Below are positions 28,103-37,530 of a stretch of DNA of 64,000 nucleotides, piece after piece. Each line of letters opens with the position of its first letter. Position 1 is the stretch's first letter. Under the pieces are notes generated by a model. It was not told the DNA's origin, ran no database searches, and was given only the letters and a program-made list of their open reading frames with translations. The stretch lies in NCBI GenBank assembly GCA_963826695.1, contig CAWGXZ010000001.1:372001-436000 (forward strand), read 5' to 3'. The translations under genes were made by a program, and so were the position numbers. This stretch comes from CAWGXZ01 sp963826695. GTDB taxonomy: Bacteria; Pseudomonadota; Gammaproteobacteria; Burkholderiales; Burkholderiaceae_C.

Positions 28103-28533
28103 ATGAGCAATCTCACCAGGATCCTCACCGCGGCAGCGGCCAGCGCCGCCCTCGTCACGGCCGTCGGCCTGTCGCACGCACAGTCGACCACCGGTGCCGG
28201 AGGCTCGGCCGCCATGGGCGGCACCACGGCGCCACGGGCAGCACCGGCACCAACCGTGGCGCCACCGGCGCTTCGACGGGCGGCACCGCCGGTGGCTCGA
28301 TGGGCGGAACGGGTGCCAACAGCGGTGGCTCGATGGGCGGCAGCGGCGGCTCGATGGGCGCGAGCGGCGGCACCGGCTCGACCAGCGGCGCCATGGGCTC
28401 GGGCACCGGCGGCACGAGCGGCAGCAGCATGAGCGGCGGTTCATCGGGTGGCACCACCGGGATGAGCGCTGGCAGCGGCGGCTCCTCCGACACGCGCGGC
28501 GCGGGGCGTCGGGCCCGTCGCGACCGCGGCTGA
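28103..28533 (+). pseudogene. Exported Gly/Ser/Thr-rich repeat protein, frameshifted
   Basis: The ATG at 28103 (GGAGA upstream) opens a clear signal peptide (LTRILTAAAASAALVTAVGL, cleavage after SHAQ) and the first residues of a Gly-rich chain. Near 28220-28240 the reading must change frame to continue into low-complexity Gly/Ser/Thr repeats (GGSMGGTGANSGGSMGG and similar) and the basic end RRARRDRG. Without the shift the frame becomes an Ala/Arg chain, the mark of a wrong frame. A mutation or a sequencing error in this repetitive GC-rich tract are both possible. Function unknown. Confidence 0.6.
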
Positions 28534-28551
28534 TCTGGTCGCAGCCAACGG

Positions 28552-28576
28552 AAAGGGCGCCATCGGCGCCCTTTTT
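28552..28576 (+). terminator. Intrinsic terminator after the Gly-rich gene
   Basis: GGGCGCC (28555-28561), loop ATC, GGCGCCC (28565-28571) followed by five T. The As before the stem also pair with the T tract. It lies 20 bp after the stop and just before the convergent efflux operon end, so it may work on both strands. Confidence 0.9.
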
Positions 28577-28595
28577 CACATGAGGCCGCAATGCC

Positions 28596-29978
28596 TCAGC
28601 CGGCGCTGTTCCAGCGCCCGCCCAGGGCGCGCAGCAGCCCCACGCGGTTGGTCTGCTCGGCCTGGCGCAGCGAGACCAGGCCCTGGCGCGCACCGGCCAG
28701 CTGGCGCTGGGCGTCGAGCAATTCGAGCTGGCTGACACCGCCGAGCCGGTAGCTCTGCTCGGCGATCGACAGGCTGCGCGAGGCGGCATCGACCTGCGCC
28801 TGCTGCGCCGCCAGCCGTTCGGCCAGGCTGTCGCGCACCGCCAAAGCGTCGGCCACTTCGCGGAAGGCGGACTGCAGCGCGGCTTCATAGCGTGCCAGTG
28901 CCTCGCGGCGGCTGGCCTCGCTCAGCTCGACCTGGGCGCGCCGTGCACCGGCGTCGAACAGCGGGATGTTCAGTGAGGGCAGCAGGCCGAGGAAGCCGCT
29001 GCCGCTGAACAGGCTGCCGAGCTCCGGGCTGCGCAGGCCCGCGGTGGCGGTCAGCGTCAGCCGCGGGAATCGCGCCGCGCGTGCCGCACCGACATCGAAT
29101 GCCGCGGCCTGCATGGCCTGCTCGGCCGCGCGCAGATCGGGCCGCTGCAGCAGCACCGTGGCCGGCAGCCCGCCGGGCACGTCGGGCAGTGCCATCGCCG
29201 AGTCGACCTGCGCAGCAGGCAGCAGCGACGCCGGCAGCGACTGCCCGGCCAGCAGTTCCAGCCCGAGTCGCGCCTGGACCACCGCGGCCGCGCTGCGCGC
29301 CGCCTCGCCGCGCGCCAGCTGGAACGCGGTCTCGGCGCGTGCCCGCTGCAGCCCCGAGGCGGCGCCCAGTTGGTACTGGCGCTCGGCCAGGTCCAGCGTG
29401 CGCTGCTGGCTGTCGCGCAACTCCACCGCCAGGGCCAGCCGCTGCTGCTCGGCCGCGAGCAGCAGCCAGGCCTCGGCCACCTGGGCGACCAGCGCCAGCC
29501 GCGCGCTGCGCTGCGTTTCGTTCTGCCCCAGGAAGCGCGCCAGGGCCGCGCCCTCGAGGCTGCGCAGGCGGCCGAACAGGTCGACCTCCCAGGCTGTCAG
29601 CCCGAGCGAGACGGTATAGATGTCGTTCACCGCGCCGCCACCCGCCTGGACGCTCGCCGACGTCGTCGCGCCCACTTCCGGCAATCGCGCCGCGCTGCTG
29701 ATGCCGTACAGCGCCCGTGCCCGTTCGACTGCCGCCAGGCCCGCCTGCAGGCTGCGGTTGTCCTGCAGCGCCAGCCCGACCACGCTGCGCAGGCGCTCGT
29801 CGGTAAAGAAGCCGTCCCATTCGTGCGCGGGCGCTGTGCGCGCCGACCCGGCGCCGGCGGCGTCGCCGCCGGGTCGGAAGCTGTCGGGCAAGGCTGCGGC
29901 TGGAACGTCCGGCGGTGGCACCAGGCTGGCGCAGCCGACCAGCGTCAGCGTCAGGAACAGGGCCGGCCCGGTGCGCAT
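28596..29978 (-). CDS. RND efflux outer-membrane lipoprotein (OprM/NodT type)
   Basis: The 460-residue product is the outer-membrane channel of a tripartite pump. Its signal peptide ends in a lipobox (LTLTLVGCAS, Cys16). The body shows two copies of the TolC-type helical repeat, with DLFGRLRSLEGAALARF, AAEQQRLALAVELRDSQQRTLDLAERQYQLG and LLQRPDLRAAEQAMQAAAFDVGAARAARFP. TGATG joins the pump stop to this start, so the two are translationally coupled. The terminator at 28552-28576 lies after it. Confidence 0.93.
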   Translation of the reverse strand: MRTGPALFLTLTLVGCASLVPPPDVPAAALPDSFRPGGDAAGAGSARTAPAHEWDGFFTDERLRSVVGLALQDNRSLQAGLAAVERARALYGISSAARLPEVGATTSASVQAGGGAVNDIYTVSLGLTAWEVDLFGRLRSLEGAALARFLGQNETQRSARLALVAQVAEAWLLLAAEQQRLALAVELRDSQQRTLDLAERQYQLGAASGLQRARAETAFQLARGEAARSAAAVVQARLGLELLAGQSLPASLLPAAQVDSAMALPDVPGGLPATVLLQRPDLRAAEQAMQAAAFDVGAARAARFPRLTLTATAGLRSPELGSLFSGSGFLGLLPSLNIPLFDAGARRAQVELSEASRREALARYEAALQSAFREVADALAVRDSLAERLAAQQAQVDAASRSLSIAEQSYRLGGVSQLELLDAQRQLAGARQGLVSLRQAEQTNRVGLLRALGGRWNSAG

Positions 29979-32900
29979 CACGCCGCGGCCTGCTGCGCTG
30001 CCGGTGCCCCCGGCGCCTTCGGCTTGCGCGAGAACAGCGCCTTGACCCAGAGGTAGAACAGCGGCACGAAGAAGATGCCGAGCGCCGTCGCGCTGACCAT
30101 GCCGCCGAGCACGCCGAAGCCGATCGCCCGTTGCGAGCCCGAGCCGGCGCCGCTGGCCAGCGCCAGCGGCAGCACGCCCATGCCGAAGGCCAGCGAGGTC
30201 ATCAGGATCGGCCGCAGCCGCTGCCGGCAGGCGTCGAGCGTGGCCTCGAGCACGCCCATGCCGCGGCTGCGCAGGGTCTCGGCGAACTCGACGATCAGGA
30301 TGGCGTTCTTCGCACTCAGGCCGACCGTGGTGAGCAGGCCGACCTGGAAGAACACGTCGTTGTTCTGGCCGCCGAGATGGCTGCCGGCCAGGGCGCCGAG
30401 GATGCCCAGCGGCACCACCAGCATGACGCTGAACGGCACGGCCCAGCTTTCGTAAAGCGCAGCCAGGCACAGGAAGATGAACAGCACCGAAATCGCGTAC
30501 AGCAGCGGTGCCTGCGAGCCCGAAAGGCGCTCCTGGTAGCTGCGGCCGGCCCATTCGTAGCCGACGCCCGGTGGCATCTCGCGCAGCAGCTGCTCGAGCG
30601 CGAGCATCGCGGCGCCCGAGCTGACGCCCGGCGCAAGGTCGGACTGGATCTCGTAGGCCGGGCTGCCGTTGTAGCGCACCAGCTGGCGCGGGCCGTTGAC
30701 CCAGCTGCTGCTCGCAAAGGCACTGAACGACACCATCTGGCCGCTGGCATTGCGCACGTACCAGTGCATCAGGCTGTCGGGCTCGGCGCGGCTGGCGGCC
30801 TCGCCCTGCATCAGCACGCGCTTGACGCGGCCGCGGTCGATGAAGTCGTTGATGTAGCTGCCGCCCATGGCGATCGACATGGTGTCGTTGATGGTGGCCG
30901 TGGAAACACCCAGGGTGCCGGCCTGGTGGTCGTCGATCTGGATCGCCAGCTGCGGCGTTTCCGAGAGGCTGTTGGTGCGCGGGCGGCGGAACTCGGGCCG
31001 GGCGGTGGCAGCGTCGATCAGCTGGTCGCGCGCTGCCGCCAGCGCCACCGGGCCGACGCCGCCCAGGTCCTGCAGGAACAGCTGCAAGCCCGCGCTGCCA
31101 CCCAGGCCGCGGACGGTGGGCGGCTGCACGACGAAGATGTTGGCGTCGCGCACGCGGCGGCCGAGCTCGCGGCTGAAGCGCTCGGCCAGCGCGGCAGCGC
31201 CCTGGCTGACCTGCGGACGCTCGGACCAGTTCTTCAGGCTGATGAAGCCCTGTCCCGAGCCCTGGTCGCCGCCCGAGCCGCGCACCAGGTTGTAGAAGGC
31301 CACTTCCGGCTGCTCGGCGAGATACGCTTCGACGCTTTGCATCACCCCCTCCAGCCGCTCGCCGGTGGCGCCGGGCGCCATGCGCACCTGGATCTGCAGG
31401 CCGCCCTGGTCCTCGTCGGGCAGGAAGGAGGTCGGCAGGCTGCGGTACAGCAGCGCCGTGCCGGCGATCAGCAGCGCGAACACGGCGACGCTGCGCAGCG
31501 TGCGCGCCGAAAGCCATTTCACCTGGCGCGTGTAGCGCTCGGTGAAACGGTCGAACAGGCGGTTGAAACCGCCGAAGAAGCGGTTCAGCAGCCAGCCCAG
31601 CGGCCCGCCGTGCGCCGCATGCTCGCCCTTGTGCACCGGCTTGAGCAGCGTGGCGCAGAGCGCCGGCGACAGCGTCATCGCCACCAGCACCGACAGCACC
31701 ATGGCGCTCACCACGGTGATGCTGAACTGGCGGTAGATGACGCCGGTGGAGCCGCCGAAGAAGGCCATCGGGATGAACACCGCCGACAGCACCACGGCGA
31801 TGCCGACCAGGGCGCCGCTGATCTCGGCCATGCTCTGCCGGGTGGCATCGCGCGGCGACAGGCCTTCCTCGCGCATCAGCCGCTCGACGTTCTCGACCAC
31901 GACGATCGCGTCGTCGACCAGCAGGCCGATCGCCAGCACCAGCCCGAACATGGTCAGCGTGTTGATCGAGAAACCGGCCACCGCCAGCACGCCCATGGTG
32001 CCGAGCAGCACCACCGGCACGGCGATGGCCGGCACCAGTGTGGCCCGCAGGTTCTGCATGAAGAGGTACATGATCGCCACGACCAGCACCATCGCCTCGA
32101 TCAGCGTCACCATCACGCCCTTGATCGAGACGCGGATGAAGGGCGTCGTGTCGAAAGTGACCGTGGCGCGCATGCCGGGCGGGAAGAACGGCGCGAGTTG
32201 GGCCAGCTTGGCCTTCACCGCGTCGCCCGTCGCCAGCGCATCGGCGCCGCTGGCCGGGTAGATCGCCATGCCCGAAGCGACGCGGCCGCTGCTGCGGATG
32301 TTGGTGGTGTAGCTGTCGCGGCCGAGTTCGACGCGCGCGACGTCGCCCAGGCGCAGCGCCGAACCATCGGGCTGCACGCGCAGCACCACGGCGCGGAACT
32401 CGTCGGCGGTCTGCAACTTGGCGCGCGCGGTGACGATGGCCGTCAGCCGCTGCCCCTCGGGCGACGGCAGCGCGCCGATCTGGCCCGCCGAGACTTCGGT
32501 GTTCTGGTTCAGCAGCGCGGCGCGGATGTCGCCGGGCACCAGCGCGTAGCGCTGCAGGCGCGCCGGGTCGAGCCAGATGCGCATGGCATAGCCCGAACCG
32601 AAGACGTTGACGTCGCCCACGCCCTGGATGCGGCTGATCACGTCGACGAGCGTGCTGTTGAGGTAGTCGCCGAGGTCGGCCGAGGTGGCGGCCGGGTCGG
32701 TGCTGTTCAGCGTCACCACCATCAGGAAGTCGGTGCCGGCCTTGGTCACGCGCACGCCCTGCGCCTGCACCGCCTGCGGCAGCCGCGACACCGCCTGCTG
32801 GACCTTGTTCTGCACCTGCATCTGCGCCACGTCGGGGTTGGTGCCGGCGACGAAGCTGAGCTGGCTGGTGGCCGTGCCCGAGGCGTTGCTCGACGACTCG

Positions 32901-33133
32901 ATCGACATCAGGCGGTCGATGCCTTTCAGGCTCTGCTCGACGATCTGCGTCACCGAGTCCTCGATGGTTTTCGCCGAGGCGCCGGGATAGCTGGTGCTGA
33001 TGGTGATGCGCGTCGGCGCGATGTCCGGGTAGCGCTCGAGCGGCAAGGTCAGCGTCGCCGCGGCGCCCGCCAGCATGATGACGATCGCCAGGACCCAGGC
33101 AAAGATCGGCCGGTCGATGAAGAAGGAAGCCAT
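29978..33133 (-). CDS. RND efflux pump inner-membrane subunit (HAE1/AcrB type)
   Basis: The 1051-residue product is the proton-driven inner-membrane pump. It starts with MASFFIDRPIFAWVLAIVIM. It has twelve membrane helices in two halves, the GLLVDDAIVVVENVER proton-relay segment with paired Asp in helix 4, SALCATLL in helix 6, and large periplasmic loops (PGDIRAALLNQNTEV, PDEDQGGLQIQVR). Hydrophobic and amphiphilic drugs are usual substrates, but specificity cannot be read from sequence. It lies between the fusion protein (18 bp gap) and the channel gene. Confidence 0.96.
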   Translation of the reverse strand: MASFFIDRPIFAWVLAIVIMLAGAAATLTLPLERYPDIAPTRITISTSYPGASAKTIEDSVTQIVEQSLKGIDRLMSIESSSNASGTATSQLSFVAGTNPDVAQMQVQNKVQQAVSRLPQAVQAQGVRVTKAGTDFLMVVTLNSTDPAATSADLGDYLNSTLVDVISRIQGVGDVNVFGSGYAMRIWLDPARLQRYALVPGDIRAALLNQNTEVSAGQIGALPSPEGQRLTAIVTARAKLQTADEFRAVVLRVQPDGSALRLGDVARVELGRDSYTTNIRSSGRVASGMAIYPASGADALATGDAVKAKLAQLAPFFPPGMRATVTFDTTPFIRVSIKGVMVTLIEAMVLVVAIMYLFMQNLRATLVPAIAVPVVLLGTMGVLAVAGFSINTLTMFGLVLAIGLLVDDAIVVVENVERLMREEGLSPRDATRQSMAEISGALVGIAVVLSAVFIPMAFFGGSTGVIYRQFSITVVSAMVLSVLVAMTLSPALCATLLKPVHKGEHAAHGGPLGWLLNRFFGGFNRLFDRFTERYTRQVKWLSARTLRSVAVFALLIAGTALLYRSLPTSFLPDEDQGGLQIQVRMAPGATGERLEGVMQSVEAYLAEQPEVAFYNLVRGSGGDQGSGQGFISLKNWSERPQVSQGAAALAERFSRELGRRVRDANIFVVQPPTVRGLGGSAGLQLFLQDLGGVGPVALAAARDQLIDAATARPEFRRPRTNSLSETPQLAIQIDDHQAGTLGVSTATINDTMSIAMGGSYINDFIDRGRVKRVLMQGEAASRAEPDSLMHWYVRNASGQMVSFSAFASSSWVNGPRQLVRYNGSPAYEIQSDLAPGVSSGAAMLALEQLLREMPPGVGYEWAGRSYQERLSGSQAPLLYAISVLFIFLCLAALYESWAVPFSVMLVVPLGILGALAGSHLGGQNNDVFFQVGLLTTVGLSAKNAILIVEFAETLRSRGMGVLEATLDACRQRLRPILMTSLAFGMGVLPLALASGAGSGSQRAIGFGVLGGMVSATALGIFFVPLFYLWVKALFSRKPKAPGAPAAQQAAA

Positions 33134-33151
33134 GGCGGGGGGTCGGCGCCT

Positions 33152-34378
33152 TCAGCGCGAAGCGGCGGCGCTGGCGGGCCGCGGCGCGGACGCACCCGAC
33201 GCGGCGCCACCGGCACCCGACGCCGCGCGGCGGGGAGCCGAGGCGGCGCGGCCGGCAGCCACCGGTATCACCGCCTGCCCGGCCCGGGCGCGCTGCAGCC
33301 CTTCGACGATCAGCCGGTCGCCCGCCTGCAACCCGCTCGCCACCAGCCACTGGTTGCCCACCGCGCGCCCGAGCTTGAGACGGCGCAGTTCGACCTTGTT
33401 GTCGGCGCCGACGGTCAGCGCCGTGGCATCGCCGGTCGGCGTGCGCGTCACGCCTTGTTGCGGCACCAGCAGCACGCCGCGGTCGACGCCGGCGACCAGC
33501 CGCGCCTGCACCACCATGCCGGGCATCAGCGTTTCACGCGGATTGGGCACCAGGGCGCGCAGCCGCACCGTGCCGGTGCCCTGGTCGACCGTGACGCCAC
33601 TGAACTGCAGCACGGCTGGCTGCGGGTGCACCGACCCGTCCTCGAGCACCAGCTGCGCCTTGCGGGTGGCGGCCTGGCCCTCCAGCTGGCGCCGCAACGC
33701 CAGCAGCTCGGCACTGCTCTGCACGATGTCGACGTACATCGGGTCGAGCTGCTGGACGGTGGTGAGCGCCTGCGTCTGGTTGGCCGTGACCAGCGCGCCG
33801 GCACTCACGGTGGAGACCTCGACGCGACCGCTGATCGGCGCCACGATGGTGGCCCGGCGCAGCTGAACCTGGGCGGCGTCGAGCGCGGCACGCGCCACGG
33901 CGACATCGGCATTGGCCTGCAGCATCGCCGCCGCGCTCTCGTCGGCGGCCTGGCGGCTGAGGGCATCGACGCGCAGCAGTTCGGCGTCGCGTGCGGCCTT
34001 GGTGCGTGCCGCGGCACGCTGCGCCTCGGCCTTCTGCAGCGCCGCGGCGGCGCGGGCGCGCTCGGCTTCGAAGGCCGCGTTGTCGAGCTGGTACAGCGGC
34101 TGACCCGCCTTGACCCGGGTGCCTTCGGTGAACAGGCGCTTGAGCACCAGTCCGCCGACCTGCGGCCGGATCTCGGCAACTTGGCTGGCGCTCAGGCGGC
34201 CCGGCAGTTCGAGCTGCAGCGCAGCGTCCTGCGCACTCACGACCACCACGCCGACTTCGACCGGCGCGGGCTTCACCGGAGCGGCGGGCTTGTCGTTGCA
34301 GGCGGCGAGCAAACCGGCTGCGAGCAGCAGGGCTGCCGATGCGCGGAACGGAAGTCGGGGAGCGTGGAATCTCAGCAC
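33152..34378 (-). CDS. RND efflux periplasmic adaptor (membrane-fusion) lipoprotein
   Basis: The adaptor links pump to channel. The GTG at 34378 gives a 408-residue product with a signal peptide and lipobox (LLLAAGLLAACND). The body has the biotinyl-lipoyl and hairpin pattern: VEVGVVVVSAQDA, AEIRPQVGGLVLKRLFTEGTRVKAGQPLYQLD, a coiled-coil hairpin, ATIVAPISGRVEVSTVSAGALV, and LMPGMVVQARLV. An Ala/Ser-rich tail follows. The start codon is uncertain because no strong Shine-Dalgarno is visible. It is divergent from the sensor kinase gene with 125 bp between. Confidence 0.93.
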   Translation of the reverse strand: MLRFHAPRLPFRASAALLLAAGLLAACNDKPAAPVKPAPVEVGVVVVSAQDAALQLELPGRLSASQVAEIRPQVGGLVLKRLFTEGTRVKAGQPLYQLDNAAFEAERARAAAALQKAEAQRAAARTKAARDAELLRVDALSRQAADESAAAMLQANADVAVARAALDAAQVQLRRATIVAPISGRVEVSTVSAGALVTANQTQALTTVQQLDPMYVDIVQSSAELLALRRQLEGQAATRKAQLVLEDGSVHPQPAVLQFSGVTVDQGTGTVRLRALVPNPRETLMPGMVVQARLVAGVDRGVLLVPQQGVTRTPTGDATALTVGADNKVELRRLKLGRAVGNQWLVASGLQAGDRLIVEGLQRARAGQAVIPVAAGRAASAPRRAASGAGGAASGASAPRPASAAASR

Positions 34379-34503
34379 GTCGACATGTTGCCCGTAGAGT
34401 GTGGAGAAAAATTGAAGGCCCGCCGCCCGCGCGGCCGGGCGGCGCCGGCGACACTGGCACTCCGCGTACCGGGACGACCGGTGCGCCAGCTGCACGCCCT
34501 GCC

Positions 34504-35901
34504 ATGAAACACAGCCTCGCCACCCGACTCTTCGCCGCCGTGCTCGGCGCCGCGGTGGTGGTCGCCTTGGCCATGGGCGTCGGCGCGCATGTCAACCTCA
34601 ACCGCGACTTCCTCGGCTACCTCAACGAACAGGCCGTCACGCGGCTCGACATGACCCTTCCCGGCGTCACCGCCGGCTACCGCCAGCAGGGAAGCTGGGA
34701 TTTCGTGCGCGAACGCCCCGAGCTCTGGTACCGGCTGCTGCGCCCGCTGCCCGCCGACGGGCGGGTGGCGCTGAGCGACCGGCCGCCCGGTGTGCCGACG
34801 CCGGCCGAGCTGACGGGTGCATCGCGGCGCTTCACGCTGCTCGACGCCGAGCGCAGGCGCATCGTCGGCTTCGAGAACCCGGCGGCCAATGCGGTCGAGC
34901 GCGCCATCATGGTCGACCGGCTGGCCGTCGGCTGGCTGGTGCTGACGCCGTTCGAGTCGGTCAGCTCCGGCGCCGAGAAGCGCTTTGCCGACGCGCAGGC
35001 GCGCACCGGCTGGTTCGTTGGCGGCGCCGCCGTGCTGCTCGCCGCGGCCGTGGCCTTCTGGGCGTCGCGCCGGCTGCTGCGGCCGGTGCGCCGGGTGGCG
35101 GAGGCCACGCACCGGCTGGCCGCCGGCGACTACGCCATGCGCGTGCCCGAGGGCGCGGCCGACGACGAGATCGGCCGGCTGGCGCGCGATTTCAACCAGC
35201 TCGCGCTGACGCTGCAGCGCAACGAGGCCATGCGGCGCGAGTTCATGGCCGACGTTTCGCACGAGCTGCGCACGCCGCTCGGCGTGCTGCACGGCGAGAT
35301 CGAGGCGCTGGAAGACGGCGTGCGCCGGCTCGACGCGCAGGCGCTGGTGTCGCTGAAGGCCGAGGTCGCGACGCTGCACAAGCTGGTCGACGACCTCTAC
35401 GAGCTGTCGCTGGCCGATGTCGGCGCGCTTTCGTATCGCAAGGCCGAACTCGATCTGCGCGCCATCCTCGGCGAGACCGCCGGCGCCTTCGGCGAGCGCC
35501 TGCGAAGCAGCGGCCTGGCGCTGCAGCTGGAGCTTCCCGCCGAGCCGCTGCCGATGTTCGGCGACGCCCGCCGTCTGCGCCAGCTGTTCGCCAACCTGCT
35601 GGAGAACAGCTGCCGCTACACCGACGCCGGCGGCGCCCTGCGACTGCAGGCGCGGCGCGAGGGCCGGCAGATGCTGATCGACCTGCACGACAGTGCCCCG
35701 GGCGTGCGCGAGGAGCAGCTGCCGCGGCTGTTCGAGCGCTTTTTCCGCGCCGAGGCCTCGCGCAGCCGGCGCAGCGGCGGCGCCGGGCTCGGGCTGTCGA
35801 TCTGCCAGCGCATCGTCCAGGCGCACGAGGGCCGCATCGAAGCCAGCGCGTCGCCGCTCGGCGGCCTGTGCTTGCGCGTCGAGCTGCCAGCCCTTGGCTG
35901 A
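34504..35901 (+). CDS. BaeS-like sensor histidine kinase
   Basis: The 465-residue product has helix 1 (residues 5-25), a periplasmic loop of about 150 residues, helix 2 (WFVGGAAVLLAAAVAFWA), HAMP, HisKA with DVSHELRTPLGVL, and an ATPase domain with ANLLENSCRYTDAGG and RSGGAGLGLSIC. The loop and HAMP arrangement match BaeS, an envelope-stress sensor controlling RND pumps. Its position divergent from the efflux operon supports a regulatory link, inferred from location. Confidence 0.9.
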   Translation: MKHSLATRLFAAVLGAAVVVALAMGVGAHVNLNRDFLGYLNEQAVTRLDMTLPGVTAGYRQQGSWDFVRERPELWYRLLRPLPADGRVALSDRPPGVPTPAELTGASRRFTLLDAERRRIVGFENPAANAVERAIMVDRLAVGWLVLTPFESVSSGAEKRFADAQARTGWFVGGAAVLLAAAVAFWASRRLLRPVRRVAEATHRLAAGDYAMRVPEGAADDEIGRLARDFNQLALTLQRNEAMRREFMADVSHELRTPLGVLHGEIEALEDGVRRLDAQALVSLKAEVATLHKLVDDLYELSLADVGALSYRKAELDLRAILGETAGAFGERLRSSGLALQLELPAEPLPMFGDARRLRQLFANLLENSCRYTDAGGALRLQARREGRQMLIDLHDSAPGVREEQLPRLFERFFRAEASRSRRSGGAGLGLSICQRIVQAHEGRIEASASPLGGLCLRVELPALG

Positions 35902-36601
35902 GGACCCGCTGCGCCTTGACCCGGGGCCGGCGCGCGTGCTGGTCGTCGAGGACGAGCCCAAGCTCGCCGCGCTGCTCGCCGACTACCTGCGGGCCGCTGG
36001 CCACGAGGCGGAGTGCGTCGCCGACGGCCGCGACGCGCTGCGCGCCTGGACCGAGCGCCGCCACGACCTGGTGCTGCTCGACCTGATGCTGCCCGGCCTC
36101 GACGGCCTGAGCCTGTGCCGCGAGCTGCGCGCGATCACCGGCGTGCCGATCGTCATCCTCACCGCGCGCGCCGACGAAGCCGACCGGCTGGCCGGGCTCG
36201 AACTCGGCGCCGACGACTACATCCCGAAGACGCCGTTCAGCCCGCGCGAGGTGATGGCGCGCGTCAAGGCGGTGCTGCGCCGCAGCCGCGCGGCCCGGCC
36301 CCCGCCACCCGTGCCGGGGCCGCTGCAGATCGACGAGCAGGGTCGCCGCGCCGCCTGGCGGGGCCAGGCGCTCGACCTCACGCCCAACGAATTCCGGCTG
36401 CTGCGGGCGCTGGCCGCGCAGCCCGGCCGGGTGTACGCGCGCGCGCAGTTGCTCGGCCTGCTGCAGGGCGAAGCGCGCGCCACGACCGAGCGCGCGGTCG
36501 ACAGCCATGTGAAGAACCTGCGGCGCAAGCTGGAGCAGGCCGGTGCCGGCAGCGACCGGATCCGCTCGGTGTACGGCCTGGGGTACGGCTACGAGGCGTG
36601 A
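35894..36601 (+). CDS. BaeR-like OmpR-family response regulator
   Basis: The 235-residue product has an N-terminal receiver (VLVVEDEPKLAALL, LVLLDLMLPGLDG, VIVILTAR region, IPKTPFSP lysine) and a C-terminal winged helix (LTPNEFRLLRALAAQPGRVYARAQLL, RAVDSHVKNLRRKLE, SVYGLGYGYE). It is expected to control the divergent efflux operon. The TTG start at 35894 overlaps the kinase stop by eight bases; a GTG at 35936 at the first receiver strand is less likely because it would trim the fold. Confidence 0.92.
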   Translation: MAEDPLRLDPGPARVLVVEDEPKLAALLADYLRAAGHEAECVADGRDALRAWTERRHDLVLLDLMLPGLDGLSLCRELRAITGVPIVILTARADEADRLAGLELGADDYIPKTPFSPREVMARVKAVLRRSRAARPPPPVPGPLQIDEQGRRAAWRGQALDLTPNEFRLLRALAAQPGRVYARAQLLGLLQGEARATTERAVDSHVKNLRRKLEQAGAGSDRIRSVYGLGYGYEA

Positions 36602-36658
36602 GCGTGCTGCGGGCAGCTCCCCGGCGGCGCGCCTGCCCCGGCGAGGCGTGGCTTCGAA

Positions 36659-37390
36659 TCAGCCGCCGCGGGTGCGGTCGTGGGCGACGAGGCCCGGGAA
36701 CACGGCCTCGAGGGGCTGCGACTCGGGCAACACGTAAACCACCGTCCTGACGGCGCCGAAAACCGGCTTCAACTCGGCGTTGTAGAAGGCCGCCGGCACG
36801 TTGACGCAGCCGAAGGAAATCCGGTTGTCGGCAACGGTCGGCGTCGCCAGCCGCTCGAGCCGCCGGTCGCGCCGATTGCCGGTGCGCACCCGGTGCATCG
36901 ACACCGCGGCGTCGTAGTCGACCCAGACGATGTCCTCGCCCTGCAGGTTGCGACCCGGCTCGGCGACGAAACGGCCTGCCGGCGTGGTGCGCTCGTGCGG
37001 CCGGATGTCGGCCAGCTCGCGCTCGCCGATTCCCGGCACCGTGTGGTCGCCGACGGCCAGGCCGAGCAGCACGGGTGTCGAGCCGCGCAGGCGGCGCGAC
37101 GCATCGAACACGAACAGCCGGGCATTGCGCTTGTCGAGTATGGCGAAAGCCAGCCCCTCGTTGTCGCCCGAGCGGGCGATCCAGTCGAGGGTCCGGTGAA
37201 CGTCGCCGGCAGCGACCGCGGCGCTGGCACCTGCCGCGGCCTCGAACCGTTGCGGGCGCGCGATCCGCTCCCCTGGCTGTGCAGCCCAGCCCGACCCCGC
37301 GGTGCCGATCAGCAACGCCAGGATGGCGGTCTGCAGCCGGGCGCGGCACTGCCGGATCGGGCCGCCGGGTGCAGTCGCAAGGGTTGCCAT
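36659..37390 (-). CDS. L,D-transpeptidase-like protein (YkuD fold)
   Basis: The 243-residue product has an N-terminal export signal (LQTAILALLIGTAGSGWAA). Its catalytic domain resembles YkuD/L,D-transpeptidases, which crosslink peptidoglycan or attach lipoproteins through a Cys. The active-site motif reads NRISFGCVNVP, whereas the usual form is S/T-H-G-C-h-N, so the motif His is Phe here while Cys and Asn are kept. A second conserved His is in VSMHRVRTG. GGAAAAG precedes the ATG at 37390. It is convergent with the baeR-like gene. Confidence 0.75.
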   Translation of the reverse strand: MATLATAPGGPIRQCRARLQTAILALLIGTAGSGWAAQPGERIARPQRFEAAAGASAAVAAGDVHRTLDWIARSGDNEGLAFAILDKRNARLFVFDASRRLRGSTPVLLGLAVGDHTVPGIGERELADIRPHERTTPAGRFVAEPGRNLQGEDIVWVDYDAAVSMHRVRTGNRRDRRLERLATPTVADNRISFGCVNVPAAFYNAELKPVFGAVRTVVYVLPESQPLEAVFPGLVAHDRTRGG

Positions 37391-37530
37391 CGGTCTTTTC
37401 CTGGGCACTACGGGAAAGCGATTCTCTTGCAGCACGGGCGGCCGTGGGGGCCGAAGGCCATCGGGTCGGGGTTGTGGATCGACACGAGGGACAACCTCGG
37501 CGTTGCAGCCCGTTTTTGCTGCGGCCCGGC

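Noticed and set aside
29915..34507. A 1530-residue plus-strand frame opposite the efflux operon
   Set aside because: Composition rich in Arg, His, Gln and Ala with no domain; it is the antisense shadow of well-identified pump genes in very GC-rich DNA. The same holds for the frames at 44916-49358, 53125-55704 and 55590-58016.
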